A stretch of 64,000 bases of DNA from an uncultured Lachnospiraceae bacterium (GTDB taxonomy: Bacteria > Bacillota > Clostridia > Lachnospirales > Lachnospiraceae): contig CALGVA010000036.1 in the NCBI GenBank assembly GCA_937920345.1, forward strand, positions 62,001-126,000, read 5' to 3'. The position numbers were made by a program, and so were the translations under genes. Shown piece by piece: positions 18,461 through 28,074 of the stretch (positions are counted from its first letter, which is position 1; the number at the start of each line of letters is the position of its first letter). The notes under the pieces are model-generated. The model saw nothing but the letters and a program-made list of their open reading frames with translations, was not told the origin of the DNA and searched no databases.

Positions 18461-19684
18461 ATGATCAAACGGCGGGAATATTTGGAACAGCTGGCAAGCT
18501 GGAAGGACGAAAGTGTTATCAAAGTCGTTACCGGAATCAGGCGTTGCGGCAAATCAACACTTTTAAAGCAGTATCAGGAATATTTACGCGATAATGGCAT
18601 TTTTGATGAACAGATCATCTCTATCAATTTTGAAGATCTGGATTTGGAAAATCTGCTGGATTATAAGGAACTTTATCGATATATCAAGGAGCGTTTATGC
18701 GAAAGGAAAATGATCTATATCTTTCTTGATGAAATTCAGAAGGTAGATTCCTTTCAGAAGGTGGTAGACAGCCTGTATATTAAAGAAAATGTCGATCTAT
18801 ATATTACCGGTTCGAATGCTTATATGCTGTCCGGTGATCTGGCGACACTGCTTAGCGGAAGATATGTGGAGATATCTATGCTGCCTATGTCGTTTCATGA
18901 ATATTGCGAAGCGGCAGGACGGGCGTCATCGGATGCACTGTTTGCCGATTTCATGAAATACGGCGGGCTTCCGTATATTGCAACAATGCACAAAACAGAA
19001 GAAAAAGCTGATATGTATCTGGAAGGTATCTATAATACTGTTATCATAAATGACGTTGAAGAACGCCAACGCCGGAAGGAGAGCGAGCCGGAGAAAAGGA
19101 AGGTAACGGATATAGCTCTTCTTAAGTCCATTTCCAGGTATCTTGCAAGCGTAATCGGCAGCCCGGTATCTGTAAAAAATGTCACGGATTATCTGATATC
19201 AGGCGGACGTAAGGTATCGCCGAATACTGTCAGCGATTATATTGATGCACTGACGGACTCCTTTGTGTTTTATACTGCTGACAGATTTGATATTGTCGGA
19301 AAACAGTTGCTCAAGGTGAACAGAAAATATTATATGGTCGACCTGGGAATCAGGAACCATATTTTGCCCAGAAAAGATTACGATCTGGGATTCTCCATTG
19401 AGAATATCGTTTATTTTGAACTGCTTCGGCGTGGTTATCGGGTGTATATAGGAAAATGCGGAAACGCAGAGGTAGATTTTGTAGCAGAAAAACAAGGGGC
19501 TTTTGAATATTATCAGGTTACTGCAAATATGTCTGCAAAGGAAACGTTTGAGCGTGAAATGAGACCGCTTCGCAGTATCAGGGACAATTACAGGAAGACT
19601 GTGCTGACATTTGACAGGCTTACCCTTGGGAATTATGATGGTATCCTTGTAGAGAATGTCGTGGACTGGCTGGAAGGTGATTGA
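18461..19684 (+). CDS. AAA ATPase with DUF4143 domain
   Basis: 407 residues from ATG 18461 (AAGGAGG with 8-base spacing; GTG 18455 is too close). Walker A GIRRCGKSTLL, Walker B IYIFLDEIQ, sensor-like ITGSNAYMLSGDLATLLSGR, FHEYCE, then a C-terminal DUF4143 region with YMVDLGIRNH, ENIVYFELLRRGY and the nuclease-like GNAEVDFVAEK. This is a widespread family of unknown function, often in mobile or defence-rich regions. It is monocistronic, with its own promoter. Confidence 0.9.
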   Translation: MIKRREYLEQLASWKDESVIKVVTGIRRCGKSTLLKQYQEYLRDNGIFDEQIISINFEDLDLENLLDYKELYRYIKERLCERKMIYIFLDEIQKVDSFQKVVDSLYIKENVDLYITGSNAYMLSGDLATLLSGRYVEISMLPMSFHEYCEAAGRASSDALFADFMKYGGLPYIATMHKTEEKADMYLEGIYNTVIINDVEERQRRKESEPEKRKVTDIALLKSISRYLASVIGSPVSVKNVTDYLISGGRKVSPNTVSDYIDALTDSFVFYTADRFDIVGKQLLKVNRKYYMVDLGIRNHILPRKDYDLGFSIENIVYFELLRRGYRVYIGKCGNAEVDFVAEKQGAFEYYQVTANMSAKETFEREMRPLRSIRDNYRKTVLTFDRLTLGNYDGILVENVVDWLEGD

Positions 19685-19754
19685 GTATCCGACGGGTGCA
19701 CAAAATAGATTACTGTTCACCCCGTTCCAGTATCATGTAAAAATCAGGCGGGGC

Positions 19755-19783
19755 TTGACAAATATCCCGCAAGTTACTATATT
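19755..19783 (+). promoter_or_regulatory. Sigma-A promoter of the valS T-box leader
   Basis: TTGACA (19755-19760), 17-base spacer, TATATT (19778-19783). Transcription would start near 19790. Confidence 0.85.
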
Positions 19784-19789
19784 ATTTGT

Positions 19790-20157
19790 AATATGAACAA
19801 AAAGGTGATGACAAAGAGGAGTACATGACGACCGCCGCCAGAGAGAGCAGCTACAAGCTGAAAGGCCGCTTCGGAAGAGGAATCATGGAAGGTAGCTTTG
19901 GAACCGGGACGCCGAACAGGAACGGTATGATCCGCAGAGACGGAAAGTACGGCAGGTACACAGTAAGCGCCCACGCCCGATCCCCGTTAGCGGATCAGGA
20001 TTTCTGTGAACTGTATGGTGTGGACATGCGGCAGTAAGGCTTTTGCCGGAGAGTCGTGTTTTAGCCGCAGTGCAGAAGCCGTCAAGTGAGAAACTAAGGT
20101 GGTACCGCGTATATGCGCCCTTTGCCGATGAAATAGATTGGCAAAAGGCGTTTTTTA
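19790..20157 (+). promoter_or_regulatory. T-box riboswitch leader for valyl-tRNA synthetase
   Basis: The leader carries the conserved antiterminator T-box AAGGTGGTACCGCG at 20096-20109, followed by a terminator hairpin (gcgccctttgcc ... ggcaaaaggcg, then TTTTTT; 20116-20157). The upstream part includes an AGAGAG-type stem I motif near 19840. Uncharged tRNA pairing to the T-box would stabilise the antiterminator and allow valS expression. The valine assignment comes from the downstream gene; I did not place the specifier codon. About 170 bases separate its terminator from valS, and this stretch holds two dispersed repeats. Confidence 0.92.
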
Positions 20158-20158
20158 C

Positions 20159-20208
20159 GATATAGGAAATTCCTCCGCTTATCCGAGTCCGCGAAGCGGA
20201 TCTCGCAA
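20159..20208 (+). repeat. Dispersed palindromic repeat, copy A
   Basis: gatataggaaattcctccgc then ttatccgagtccgcgaagcg; the TCCGC-GAA-GCGGA core is a hairpin, followed by another (TTTGC-GAA-GCAAA) near 20214-20226. It lies between the T-box terminator and valS. Confidence 0.6.
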
Positions 20209-20234
20209 AGTTATTTGCGAAGCAAATTACTTTT

Positions 20235-20265
20235 GATATAGGAAATTCCTACGCTTATTCGAATC
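20235..20265 (+). repeat. Dispersed palindromic repeat, copy B (5' part only)
   Basis: gatataggaaattcctacgc then ttattcgaatc matches the first 31 bases of the copy at 20159 with a few changes and lacks the hairpin core. Confidence 0.55.
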
Positions 20266-20329
20266 AGCAGAATATACATTCCGGGCCTGCTGATCATAGT
20301 ACAATTACAATCAAAAAGGAGAGACAACC

Positions 20330-23026
20330 GTGAGCAAAGAGTTAGCCAAAACCTATGACCCCAAGGGTATAGAGGACAGACTGTATCAGAAATGGATGGA
20401 CAAGAAATATTTCCACGCAGAGGTGGATGAGACGAAGAAACCTTTCACCATCGTGATTCCGCCGCCGAACATCACGGGGCAGCTTCACATGGGACATGCC
20501 CTCGACAATACCATGCAGGATATCCTCATTCGTTATAAAAGGATGCAGGGCTATAACGCCCTCTGGCAGCCGGGTACGGATCATGCGTCCATCGCCACGG
20601 AGGTGCGGATTATTGAGAAGCTGAAAGAGGAAGGCATTTCCAAAGAGGATCTGGGGCGCGAGGGCTTCTTAAAACGTGCATGGGAGTGGAAAGACGAGTA
20701 CGGCGGACGCATCATCGGTCAGCTCAAGAAATTAGGTTCTTCCTGTGATTGGGACAGGGAGCGGTTTACCATGGACGAGGGCTGCAACAGGGCGGTTACG
20801 GAAGTGTTCTGTAAAATGCACGAGAAAGGCTGGATCTACAAGGGCAGCAGGATCATCAACTGGTGTCCGGTGTGTAACACGTCCATATCCGACGCGGAGG
20901 TGGAGTATGAGGAGCAGGCAGGTCATTTCTGGCATATTAAGTATCCGCTTGTGGATGAGAACGGTCAGCCCAGCAGGACAGAGTTTCTGGAATTTGCAAC
21001 CACCCGTCCGGAGACAATGCTCGGCGATACGGCGGTGGCGGTAAACCCCAATGACGAGAGATATACTTATTTAAAAGGAAGACAGGTATGGCTGCCAATC
21101 GTGAACAAGCCGATTCCGGTTGTGGAGGACGAGTATGTTGACATGGAGTTTGGCACAGGTGTCGTTAAGATCACGCCGGCGCATGACCCCAACGATTTCG
21201 AGGTGGGCAGACGGCATAATCTGCCCGAAGTCAATATTATGAATGACGATGCCACCATCAATGCGAACGGCGGCAAATACGAAGGAATGGACCGTTATGA
21301 GGCCAGAAAGCAGATCGTAAAGGAACTGGAAGCGGAAGGGCTTCTGGTTAAGATCGAGGATTATTCTCATAATGTAGGAACCCATGACCGTTGTAAGACG
21401 ACCATCGAGCCGATGATCAAGAAACAGTGGTTCGTGAAGATGGATGAACTAATCAAGCCTGCGGTGGAGGCTGTGAAGAAGGGCGAAATCAAGCTGATTC
21501 CGGAGCGCATGGACAAGACGTACTATAACTGGACGGACAACATCCGCGACTGGTGTATCAGCCGTCAGTTGTGGTGGGGACACAGGATTCCGGCATACTA
21601 TTGCGATGAGTGCGGCGAGGTGGTGGTTGCCGGGGCTGCGCCCGCGGTATGTCCGAAGTGCGGCAGCACACACTTCACGCAGGACCCGGATACGTTAGAT
21701 ACATGGTTTTCCTCCGCGCTGTGGCCGTTTTCCACGCTTGGATGGCCGGAAATGACGGAAGACCTGAAGTATTTCTATCCCACGGATGTGCTTGTGACGG
21801 GGTATGATATTATCTTTTTCTGGGTTATCCGCATGATCTTCTCCGGCTATGAGCAGATGGGGGAGAAGCCGTTCCATACCGTATTGTTCCACGGACTGGT
21901 ACGGGATTCCCAGGGGCGCAAGATGAGCAAGTCTCTGGGCAACGGGATCGACCCCCTGGAGATCATCGAGAAATACGGCGCGGACGCGCTGCGGCTGACA
22001 CTGATTACGGGCAATGCACCGGGTAACGATATGCGCTTCTACTATGAGAGGGTGGAAGCAAGCAGGAATTTTGCAAACAAAGTGTGGAATGCTTCCAGAT
22101 TCATCATGATGAACATGGAGCAGGCGGAGGAAAAGACAGGCAACCGCGGCTGGGAAGTATCATATGATGAAATCAGAAAGGATCTGGAACCGGCCGACAA
22201 GTGGATCATATCGAAGCTGAATACGCTGATTCAGGATGTGACGGACAATATCGATCATTATGAGCTTGGCATCGCGGTACAGAAGGTATATGATTTCATC
22301 TGGGATGAATTCTGCGACTGGTATATCGAGATGGTAAAACCCCGTTTATATCAGAAGGATACGGAAGGACAGGGGAGCAATAATGCGGCGCTGTGGACGC
22401 TGAAAAACGTTCTGATCGACGCGCTGAAGCTGCTGCACCCGTATATGCCTTTTATCACGGAAGAAATCTTCTGTACGATCCAGAGCGAGGAAGAGTCCAT
22501 TATGATTTCGAAATGGCCGGCTTTTTCACAGGACAGGGATTATAAAGAGGAAGAAAAAGCGATCGAACTGATCAAAGAGGCGGTTCGCGGCATCCGTAAT
22601 ATCCGTACCCAGATGAATGTGGCGCCCAGCAGGAAAGCGGCCGTATTCGTGGTCAGTGACGGCGCGGACGTGCGGAAGATCTTTGAGGAAGGCAGTCTGT
22701 TCTTTGCCTCTCTTGCGGGCGCTTCCGAGGTGACGGTGCAGGCTGACAGGAACGGCATCGCCGACGATGCGGTATCGGTAGTGATTCCGGGGGCAACGGT
22801 ATACATTCCGTTTGCGGAACTGGTGGATATCGTCCAGGAGATCGAGCGTCTGCAGAAAGAGGAAAAGCGCTTAAACGGCGAGCTTGCCAGAGTAAACGGT
22901 ATGCTGGGCAATGAAAAGTTCATGTCAAGGGCGCCGGAAAGTAAGGTGGCGGAAGAGCGTGCGAAACTGGAAAAGTATACGCAGATGCTGGCGCAGGTGC
23001 AGGAGAGGCTTACACAGCTGCTGTAG
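20330..23026 (+). CDS. valS: Valyl-tRNA synthetase
   Basis: 898 residues from GTG 20330 (aaaaaggagagacaacc). Class I synthetase of the Ile/Val/Leu group: PPNITGQLHMGHALDN (HIGH variant), the editing CP1 region (TTRPETMLGDTAVAVNP), GRKMSKSLGNGIDPLE (KMSKS), the WNASRF anticodon-binding domain and a C-terminal coiled coil (about 830-898) typical of ValRS. It charges tRNA-Val in the cytoplasm. Its upstream T-box supports the valine assignment and gives control by tRNA charging. Length is normal. Confidence 0.98.
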   Translation: MSKELAKTYDPKGIEDRLYQKWMDKKYFHAEVDETKKPFTIVIPPPNITGQLHMGHALDNTMQDILIRYKRMQGYNALWQPGTDHASIATEVRIIEKLKEEGISKEDLGREGFLKRAWEWKDEYGGRIIGQLKKLGSSCDWDRERFTMDEGCNRAVTEVFCKMHEKGWIYKGSRIINWCPVCNTSISDAEVEYEEQAGHFWHIKYPLVDENGQPSRTEFLEFATTRPETMLGDTAVAVNPNDERYTYLKGRQVWLPIVNKPIPVVEDEYVDMEFGTGVVKITPAHDPNDFEVGRRHNLPEVNIMNDDATINANGGKYEGMDRYEARKQIVKELEAEGLLVKIEDYSHNVGTHDRCKTTIEPMIKKQWFVKMDELIKPAVEAVKKGEIKLIPERMDKTYYNWTDNIRDWCISRQLWWGHRIPAYYCDECGEVVVAGAAPAVCPKCGSTHFTQDPDTLDTWFSSALWPFSTLGWPEMTEDLKYFYPTDVLVTGYDIIFFWVIRMIFSGYEQMGEKPFHTVLFHGLVRDSQGRKMSKSLGNGIDPLEIIEKYGADALRLTLITGNAPGNDMRFYYERVEASRNFANKVWNASRFIMMNMEQAEEKTGNRGWEVSYDEIRKDLEPADKWIISKLNTLIQDVTDNIDHYELGIAVQKVYDFIWDEFCDWYIEMVKPRLYQKDTEGQGSNNAALWTLKNVLIDALKLLHPYMPFITEEIFCTIQSEEESIMISKWPAFSQDRDYKEEEKAIELIKEAVRGIRNIRTQMNVAPSRKAAVFVVSDGADVRKIFEEGSLFFASLAGASEVTVQADRNGIADDAVSVVIPGATVYIPFAELVDIVQEIERLQKEEKRLNGELARVNGMLGNEKFMSRAPESKVAEERAKLEKYTQMLAQVQERLTQLL

Positions 23027-23267
23027 GGCATTCTGAACAGGAATGTGAGAACTTATAAAAATCATACTCTTTTTGCCTTTAGGGACTGGTAAAGTGCGCT
23101 AAGATAGTGTAAAGTAATAATAGTATGGTTAAAAGATTTTTTTTAAAATATCGTTTTCAGCGTTAAGTTTTATGTATGTGGAAACGATATTTTAATATGA
23201 TATGCAAAACAGAATATATAGGATGAAGTGTTAATATAATAAACCGCGGGAAAGTGAGGTGAGTCAC

Positions 23268-24797
23268 GTGAGCGGGGTAAAGTTTTCAGCGGAACAGATG
23301 GATAAACTGAAGAATGCCATGAACAGGGCGTCAATGCCGGGGGCGTCATCGGTATCAGTATCGGCTGAACAGTCTGTTTCGGATACGGAACAGAGTGACG
23401 GGTGGAATCCGCATGGTACGAATCTTGCGAAGGGTACTTATCTGCGGATTGAGGAAGATGAAATGACGGCGTGGCTCTATCTGGCACCCCCTGATCACGG
23501 GCAGATCTATACGAAGGGTGAACTTATGACCTATCTGGAGAAAAGCGGTGTGGTCAAAGGGTATCACAGTTCCAATCTGTCTGCTATGATTAAGAAGCAG
23601 GTATACGACAGGGAAATACTGGTTGCAAAGGGTGCGGAGATCATACCGGGGCAGGACGGGTATTTTGAATATCTGTTTTCGCCGGAGGAATACGGCGTGC
23701 CTAAGATCAGAGAAGACGGTTCCGTGGATTACACGAATATGAGCGCGCTTCAGAATGTGCGCAAGGGCGACAAAGTCGCGATTTATCATTATGCGGTGCA
23801 GGGAACAGACGGATACACGGTTTGCGGCAACGAGATGAAAGTGACGCCGGCCAGAGATCTGCCTCCTATGCGCGGTAAGGGGATTCTGCGGGAAAATAAT
23901 ATTTATTATGCCCAGTCTGACGGCAAGATCGAGGTCAAGGACGGCAAGGTGGATATCCAGAATGTCCATGAGATCATGGGCGACGTGAATATGATCATCG
24001 GCAAGATAGAGTTTTTCGGCGATGTGATCATTAACGGTAACGTGGAGAGCGGTGTGACGATCCGGGCCGGACGTAATATCGAGATTCACGGCACTACCGG
24101 AGCAGCAACGCTTTTTGCGGGCGGTGACGTGGTCTTAAGCCGGGGGATTCAGGGCGGCGGTAAGATATCCGCCAGAGGCAGTGTCTTTGCGGACTTCATA
24201 GAGAACACGACGATAGATGCTGGCGGCATGGTTCAGGCCAATACGATTCTGAACGCACAGATTTCGGCGAAAAATAAAGTGATCACTACGGGCAAGAAAG
24301 GCTGTATCATAGGCGGATATGTACATGGCCTGAAGGGAATCGAGGCGATGGCTGCAGGCAGTGATGTGGAAGTCAAGACGATACTGCACTGTGGATATGA
24401 GGCTGCGGCTTATGAGAAGCTGCTGGATGTGAGACGAAGAGAGAACGAGACGAAGGATAAATTGTCTGAACTGGTAGAGACTATGACGGAGGCACTGCGT
24501 GAGAAGCGTATGCGCGGTTCCGGCACTGCCGTCAGTACGGAGGCGAAGCTGTCCGAATGGAATCTGCTCAAAGACCAGTACTTCGAGGAGCTGGATAAGA
24601 TCGGCAGGGACCGGGAGACTCTGGAGGAGATCATGGAAGAGAGCCGGGGCGCCTATATTAAGGTTGACGGCCATATTTACCGCAATGTGATCATCAGTGT
24701 CAATGCCGAACAGATGGTGATGGACCGGAATACTTCTTTCATGAAATACAGTGCGGACAGAGGAATCATAGAGGGCGTGGTGATCGTTCACCATTAG
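23268..24797 (+). CDS. FapA/DUF342 family protein
   Basis: 509 residues from GTG 23268; GTG 23259 overlaps the ribosome site (aagtgaggt), so the later start is preferred. After a Ser/Val-rich N-terminus comes the DUF342 region (AWLYLAPPDHGQIYT, AKGAEIIPGQDGYFEY, NVRKGDKVAIYH) and a glycine-rich beta-helix (GKIEFFGDVIINGNVESG, GRNIEIHGTTG, GGDVVLSRGIQGGGKI, AGGMVQANTILN), then a coiled coil and a closing VDGHIYRNVIISV segment. It is the second FapA-like protein in this window and lacks the 26-residue repeats of the first. Function unknown; a role in surface or motility regulation is only suggested by family name. Confidence 0.85.
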   Translation: MSGVKFSAEQMDKLKNAMNRASMPGASSVSVSAEQSVSDTEQSDGWNPHGTNLAKGTYLRIEEDEMTAWLYLAPPDHGQIYTKGELMTYLEKSGVVKGYHSSNLSAMIKKQVYDREILVAKGAEIIPGQDGYFEYLFSPEEYGVPKIREDGSVDYTNMSALQNVRKGDKVAIYHYAVQGTDGYTVCGNEMKVTPARDLPPMRGKGILRENNIYYAQSDGKIEVKDGKVDIQNVHEIMGDVNMIIGKIEFFGDVIINGNVESGVTIRAGRNIEIHGTTGAATLFAGGDVVLSRGIQGGGKISARGSVFADFIENTTIDAGGMVQANTILNAQISAKNKVITTGKKGCIIGGYVHGLKGIEAMAAGSDVEVKTILHCGYEAAAYEKLLDVRRRENETKDKLSELVETMTEALREKRMRGSGTAVSTEAKLSEWNLLKDQYFEELDKIGRDRETLEEIMEESRGAYIKVDGHIYRNVIISVNAEQMVMDRNTSFMKYSADRGIIEGVVIVHH

Positions 24798-24848
24798 CGG
24801 TGAGTAATCTGCAGGCATGAGGGCGGCATAGCAGGAAGCTGGAACAAT

Positions 24849-26168
24849 ATGATGAAACAAATAAACACTTACCGGGAGGCTGAGGCGTATATCAGTGATA
24901 TTCCGAAGTTTACCGGAAAGAACAGTATGGAGGATACCCGCAGATTTCTGGAGCATATGGGGAATCCGACGCAGAGCTGTAAGATAATTCACATAGCAGG
25001 CACAAACGGAAAAGGTTCCGTTTGTGCTTATTTGTGTTCGGTGTTAAGAGAAGCGGGAATCAGTACCGGCATGTTCACATCGCCGCATTTGGTGACGATG
25101 CGGGAGCGGTTTACACTGGATGGCAGAATCATGGACGAGCAGGAGTTTATGGCGGCTTTCAGGAAGGTGGCAGAGAAGCTGTCCAATCTGCCGCCGGAGC
25201 TTGCCGCTAAGGCTTATCACCCCAGCTTCTTTGAGTTCCTGTTCTTTATGGCGATGTCGTTCTTCGGGGAGGCGGGCGTGGAGTACCTGGTGCTGGAGAC
25301 AGGGCTGGGCGGCAGGCTGGACGCAACGAATGCAGTACAGGATAAGACGATGTGCGTCATTACGCAGATCGGATACGATCATACGGAATATCTGGGAGAA
25401 ACGTTATGGCAGATTGCCGGAGAAAAGGCGGGGATCATGCGCTGCGGTGTACCGGTCGTATATCCTGACAGACAGGAGGATGTGACAAAGCGAATGGAAG
25501 AACACGCGCGGTTTGTGGGCGCGGAGACGGTACCTTTGCCGATACAGGCGATAAAAGAAATGAAGATTCATCATAAAACAATTGATTTTTCTCTCCATTT
25601 AAACTATTATGGTTATATTGGTTTTACTGTGTCCACCGCAGCTGTCTACCAGGTTGAAAATGCTGCGCTGGCTCTGAAAGCGTTGGAGCAGCTTAGGGAT
25701 GACCGGATTACGGTGCCTGTGATGCAGGCGGGAATCCGCGGCATGGTCTGGGAGGGCAGAATGGAGGAGATCCTGCCGGCCGTATTTCTGGACGGCGCTC
25801 ACAACATAGACGGAATCCGGGCTTTGCTGGATACGGTGAGATCACAACCCTGTCACGGAAGACGCAGGCTGCTTTTTTCTATGGTCAAGGACAAGCAGTA
25901 TGAAAGTGTCATCAGAGAAATCGCGCTGTCGGGGTTGTTTGACGAGATCGGTCTGGTTGCGCTGAATGGTGAGCGTGCCCTGCCGCTTCATGTGTTGAAA
26001 GATTCTTACGGGCAGTATACCGGATTGCATTGCAAGGCTTACGACGATTTAGAGACGGCATTCGGCATTCTGGCACTTAATAAAGAGGAAGAAGATATCG
26101 TGTATATTGCCGGTTCGTTATATTTGGCGGGCGAGATCAAAGCCCTTTTGCTGAAGCAAGTAGATTGA
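24849..26168 (+). CDS. folC: Folylpolyglutamate synthase/dihydrofolate synthase
   Basis: 439 residues. Mur-ligase fold with P-loop AGTNGKGSVCAYL, TSPHLVTMRERF, the LETGLGGRLDATN motif, GYDHTEYLG and the C-terminal FLDGAHNIDGIRAL. It adds glutamate to folates in the cytoplasm. ATG 24849 and 24852 are adjacent; aggaagctgg provides a weak ribosome site. Clostridia often keep one bifunctional FolC. A 50-residue gene and a TPR protein follow closely, suggesting an operon. Confidence 0.95.
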   Translation: MMKQINTYREAEAYISDIPKFTGKNSMEDTRRFLEHMGNPTQSCKIIHIAGTNGKGSVCAYLCSVLREAGISTGMFTSPHLVTMRERFTLDGRIMDEQEFMAAFRKVAEKLSNLPPELAAKAYHPSFFEFLFFMAMSFFGEAGVEYLVLETGLGGRLDATNAVQDKTMCVITQIGYDHTEYLGETLWQIAGEKAGIMRCGVPVVYPDRQEDVTKRMEEHARFVGAETVPLPIQAIKEMKIHHKTIDFSLHLNYYGYIGFTVSTAAVYQVENAALALKALEQLRDDRITVPVMQAGIRGMVWEGRMEEILPAVFLDGAHNIDGIRALLDTVRSQPCHGRRRLLFSMVKDKQYESVIREIALSGLFDEIGLVALNGERALPLHVLKDSYGQYTGLHCKAYDDLETAFGILALNKEEEDIVYIAGSLYLAGEIKALLLKQVD

Positions 26169-26202
26169 AAATGCAGGCTGAGAGAAAGGCATAGGCATTC
26201 GT

Positions 26203-26355
26203 ATGATTAATTTTGAGGAAGAGTTAAAGAAATTCCATCCCAGCTTAGAGGTTGAGGACGCGGAAGAAGCGATATATAATCAGGATCTGACGGATATGGC
26301 GGACCTGATGGTGAAGGTTGTAAAAGAATCGAAGAAAATGGGCGTTACAGAATAG
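26203..26355 (+). CDS. Small acidic conserved-looking protein
   Basis: 50 residues, MINFEEELKKFHPSLEVED ... DMADLMVKVVKESKK. Highly acidic and helical, with no membrane segment. It fits tightly between folC (34 bases before) and the TPR gene (13 bases after) in the same orientation, which supports it being real. No function can be assigned. Confidence 0.7.
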   Translation: MINFEEELKKFHPSLEVEDAEEAIYNQDLTDMADLMVKVVKESKKMGVTE

Positions 26356-26368
26356 AGGATTGGCATAG

Positions 26369-27787
26369 ATGATTTGTTATCAGTGTGGATGTAATCTGTC
26401 CGAGCACGACTTTTGCACGAGTTGTGGTGCCGATGTAGCCCTGTATAAGAAGATTATATATATATCCAACCGGTTCTATAATGAGGGGTTGGAGCGGGCA
26501 AATGTCAGGGATCTGACAGGTGCGATTACGAGTTTGAGACAGAGTTTAAAGTTTAATAAAAATAATGTGGAAGCGCGCAACCTGCTCGGTCTTGTGTATT
26601 TTGAGACGGGCGAAGTCGTGGCGGCGCTCAGTGAGTGGGTTATCAGTAAGAACCTGCGTCCGAAGAAGAATATAGCAGATGATTATATTGATATGATCCA
26701 GACGAATCAGAACCGTCTGGATACCATCAATCAGACAATCAAGAAATATAATCAGGCACTTACCTATTGTAATCAGGAAAGTCTGGATCTGGCTGTGATA
26801 CAGCTTAAGAAGGTATTATCATTAAATCCCAGATTTATCAGGGCGCATCAGCTTCTGGCTCTTTTATATATCAACAGTGAAGAGTGGGAGAAAGCGAAGA
26901 GAGAGTTGACGAAGTGTCTGGAAATTGACACGAATAATATCGCAACGCTGCGTTATCTGAAAGAAGTGGACGAGATGCTTATGCCGGAGGAAGGTGTCAA
27001 GAATCCTCCGAAAAAAAAGCATAAATCGGATGACATTATCAAATATCAGAGCGGAAATGAGACGATCATCCAGCCCGTAAATGTGAAGGAGGGCAGGGGG
27101 GTCACATCGTTATTAAATCTCGGAATCGGAATCATTATCGGCGTTGCGATTGCGGTGTTTTTGATTCTGCCGGCCAGGATACAGACGGCCAAGGCCGGGA
27201 TTGACGAGAATCTGCGCAAGGTGAGCGAACAGTTGGACGCGAAGACGGCCACCATAGACGAGCAGCGGCAGCAGATCGAAGAACTGACCGAGCAGAATAA
27301 TAATCTGGAGCAGGATCTGCAGGCATATCTCGGAACAGACGGTACCTTACAGTCGGTAGACAGTCTGATGAAGGCGGCGGGGGCGTATCTGACCAATCCG
27401 GAAGAGGTTACGGCAGTGGCGGATTATCTGGAGGAGATCGAGGCGGAAGATCCTGACGGTGAGACGAGTAATTCCGAGGCGTTTGAAAGTCTCTACAATA
27501 CGCTGCTGGCACTGGTGGGACCGGATATTGCAAAAGCGTATTATGATGATGGATATGAAGCGTACAGACAGGAGAATTACGCGGATGCGATCCCGAATTT
27601 CGAGAAGGCATTCAAGTATGATGCAACCAACGGAGAGGCGCTTTACAATCTTGCCAATGCATATTACCGCACAGGCGAGGAAGAGAAAGCCAGAGCGACT
27701 TATTTACAGATTATACAGCTGTTCCCGGGCACCGAGAAAGCGAGCAAATCCGAAGCATTCTTAGAAGAGATGGGCAGTGAGGACTAA
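26369..27787 (+). CDS. Zinc-ribbon, TPR-repeat membrane protein
   Basis: 472 residues. N-terminal four-cysteine ribbon (CYQCGCNL ... CTSCGAD), TPR units at about 30-200 (NVEARNLLGLVYFETGE, FIRAHQLLALLYINSEEWEKAKRE), a membrane segment around 255-270 (LNLGIGIIIGVAIAVFLIL), a coiled coil, and C-terminal TPRs (YADAIPNFEKAFKYDATNGEALYNLANAYYRTGEEEKA). The topology suggests cytosolic and extracytosolic TPR platforms joined by one helix. Partners are unknown. It ends before a strong hairpin (27856) that separates it from the sigma-F operon. Confidence 0.82.
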   Translation: MICYQCGCNLSEHDFCTSCGADVALYKKIIYISNRFYNEGLERANVRDLTGAITSLRQSLKFNKNNVEARNLLGLVYFETGEVVAALSEWVISKNLRPKKNIADDYIDMIQTNQNRLDTINQTIKKYNQALTYCNQESLDLAVIQLKKVLSLNPRFIRAHQLLALLYINSEEWEKAKRELTKCLEIDTNNIATLRYLKEVDEMLMPEEGVKNPPKKKHKSDDIIKYQSGNETIIQPVNVKEGRGVTSLLNLGIGIIIGVAIAVFLILPARIQTAKAGIDENLRKVSEQLDAKTATIDEQRQQIEELTEQNNNLEQDLQAYLGTDGTLQSVDSLMKAAGAYLTNPEEVTAVADYLEEIEAEDPDGETSNSEAFESLYNTLLALVGPDIAKAYYDDGYEAYRQENYADAIPNFEKAFKYDATNGEALYNLANAYYRTGEEEKARATYLQIIQLFPGTEKASKSEAFLEEMGSED

Positions 27788-27855
27788 ACGTTGTCATGCC
27801 AGGCTGTGGTAACGTTATAAGCGGCAGTACGATAAAATAGCAAAGACACGAAAGA

Positions 27856-27885
27856 GAAAGGACATGGCGAATGCCATGTCCTTTC
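27856..27885 (+). terminator. Strong hairpin after the TPR gene, probable terminator
   Basis: Perfect 13-bp stem GAAAGGACATGGC / GCCATGTCCTTTC with a GAAT loop. The T-tract is poor, so it may act as a terminator only partly. Confidence 0.6.
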
Positions 27886-27955
27886 GGCGTGCATACAGCA
27901 AAAAAGTGTCAGGCAGGTTCCGAGTTCGCGAAGGGAATCCCGCGATTGGGTGCTG

Positions 27956-28045
27956 GCTCATGGCTGCGTGTCAGCTCACGGCTGCGTGTCAGCTCACGAT
28001 TGCGTGTCAGCTCACGATTGCGCGTTAGCTCACGATTGCGCGCCA
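27956..28045 (+). repeat. 18-bp tandem repeat, five copies, upstream of spoIIAA
   Basis: Five adjacent units with consensus gctcacgattgcgtgtca (27956, 27974, 27992, 28010, 28028), followed by a partial sixth (gctcaatc). Changes are clustered at the unit ends. It sits between a hairpin terminator and spoIIAA, preceded by a sequence resembling the dispersed repeat (ccgagttcgcgaagggaatc, from 27920). No coding role is likely despite the multiple-of-three length. Confidence 0.9.
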
Positions 28046-28074
28046 GCTCAATCAAAGAAAGGAGTTTACATAAT

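Noticed and set aside
27956..28045. 18-bp repeats considered as a CRISPR array
   Set aside because: Units are directly adjacent with no spacers, and no cas genes are present.
27871..28074. In-frame upstream extension of spoIIAA through the 18-bp tandem repeat
   Set aside because: Its start lies inside the hairpin at 27856-27885, and the SpoIIAA family starts at the ATG at 28075, which has a good ribosome site.
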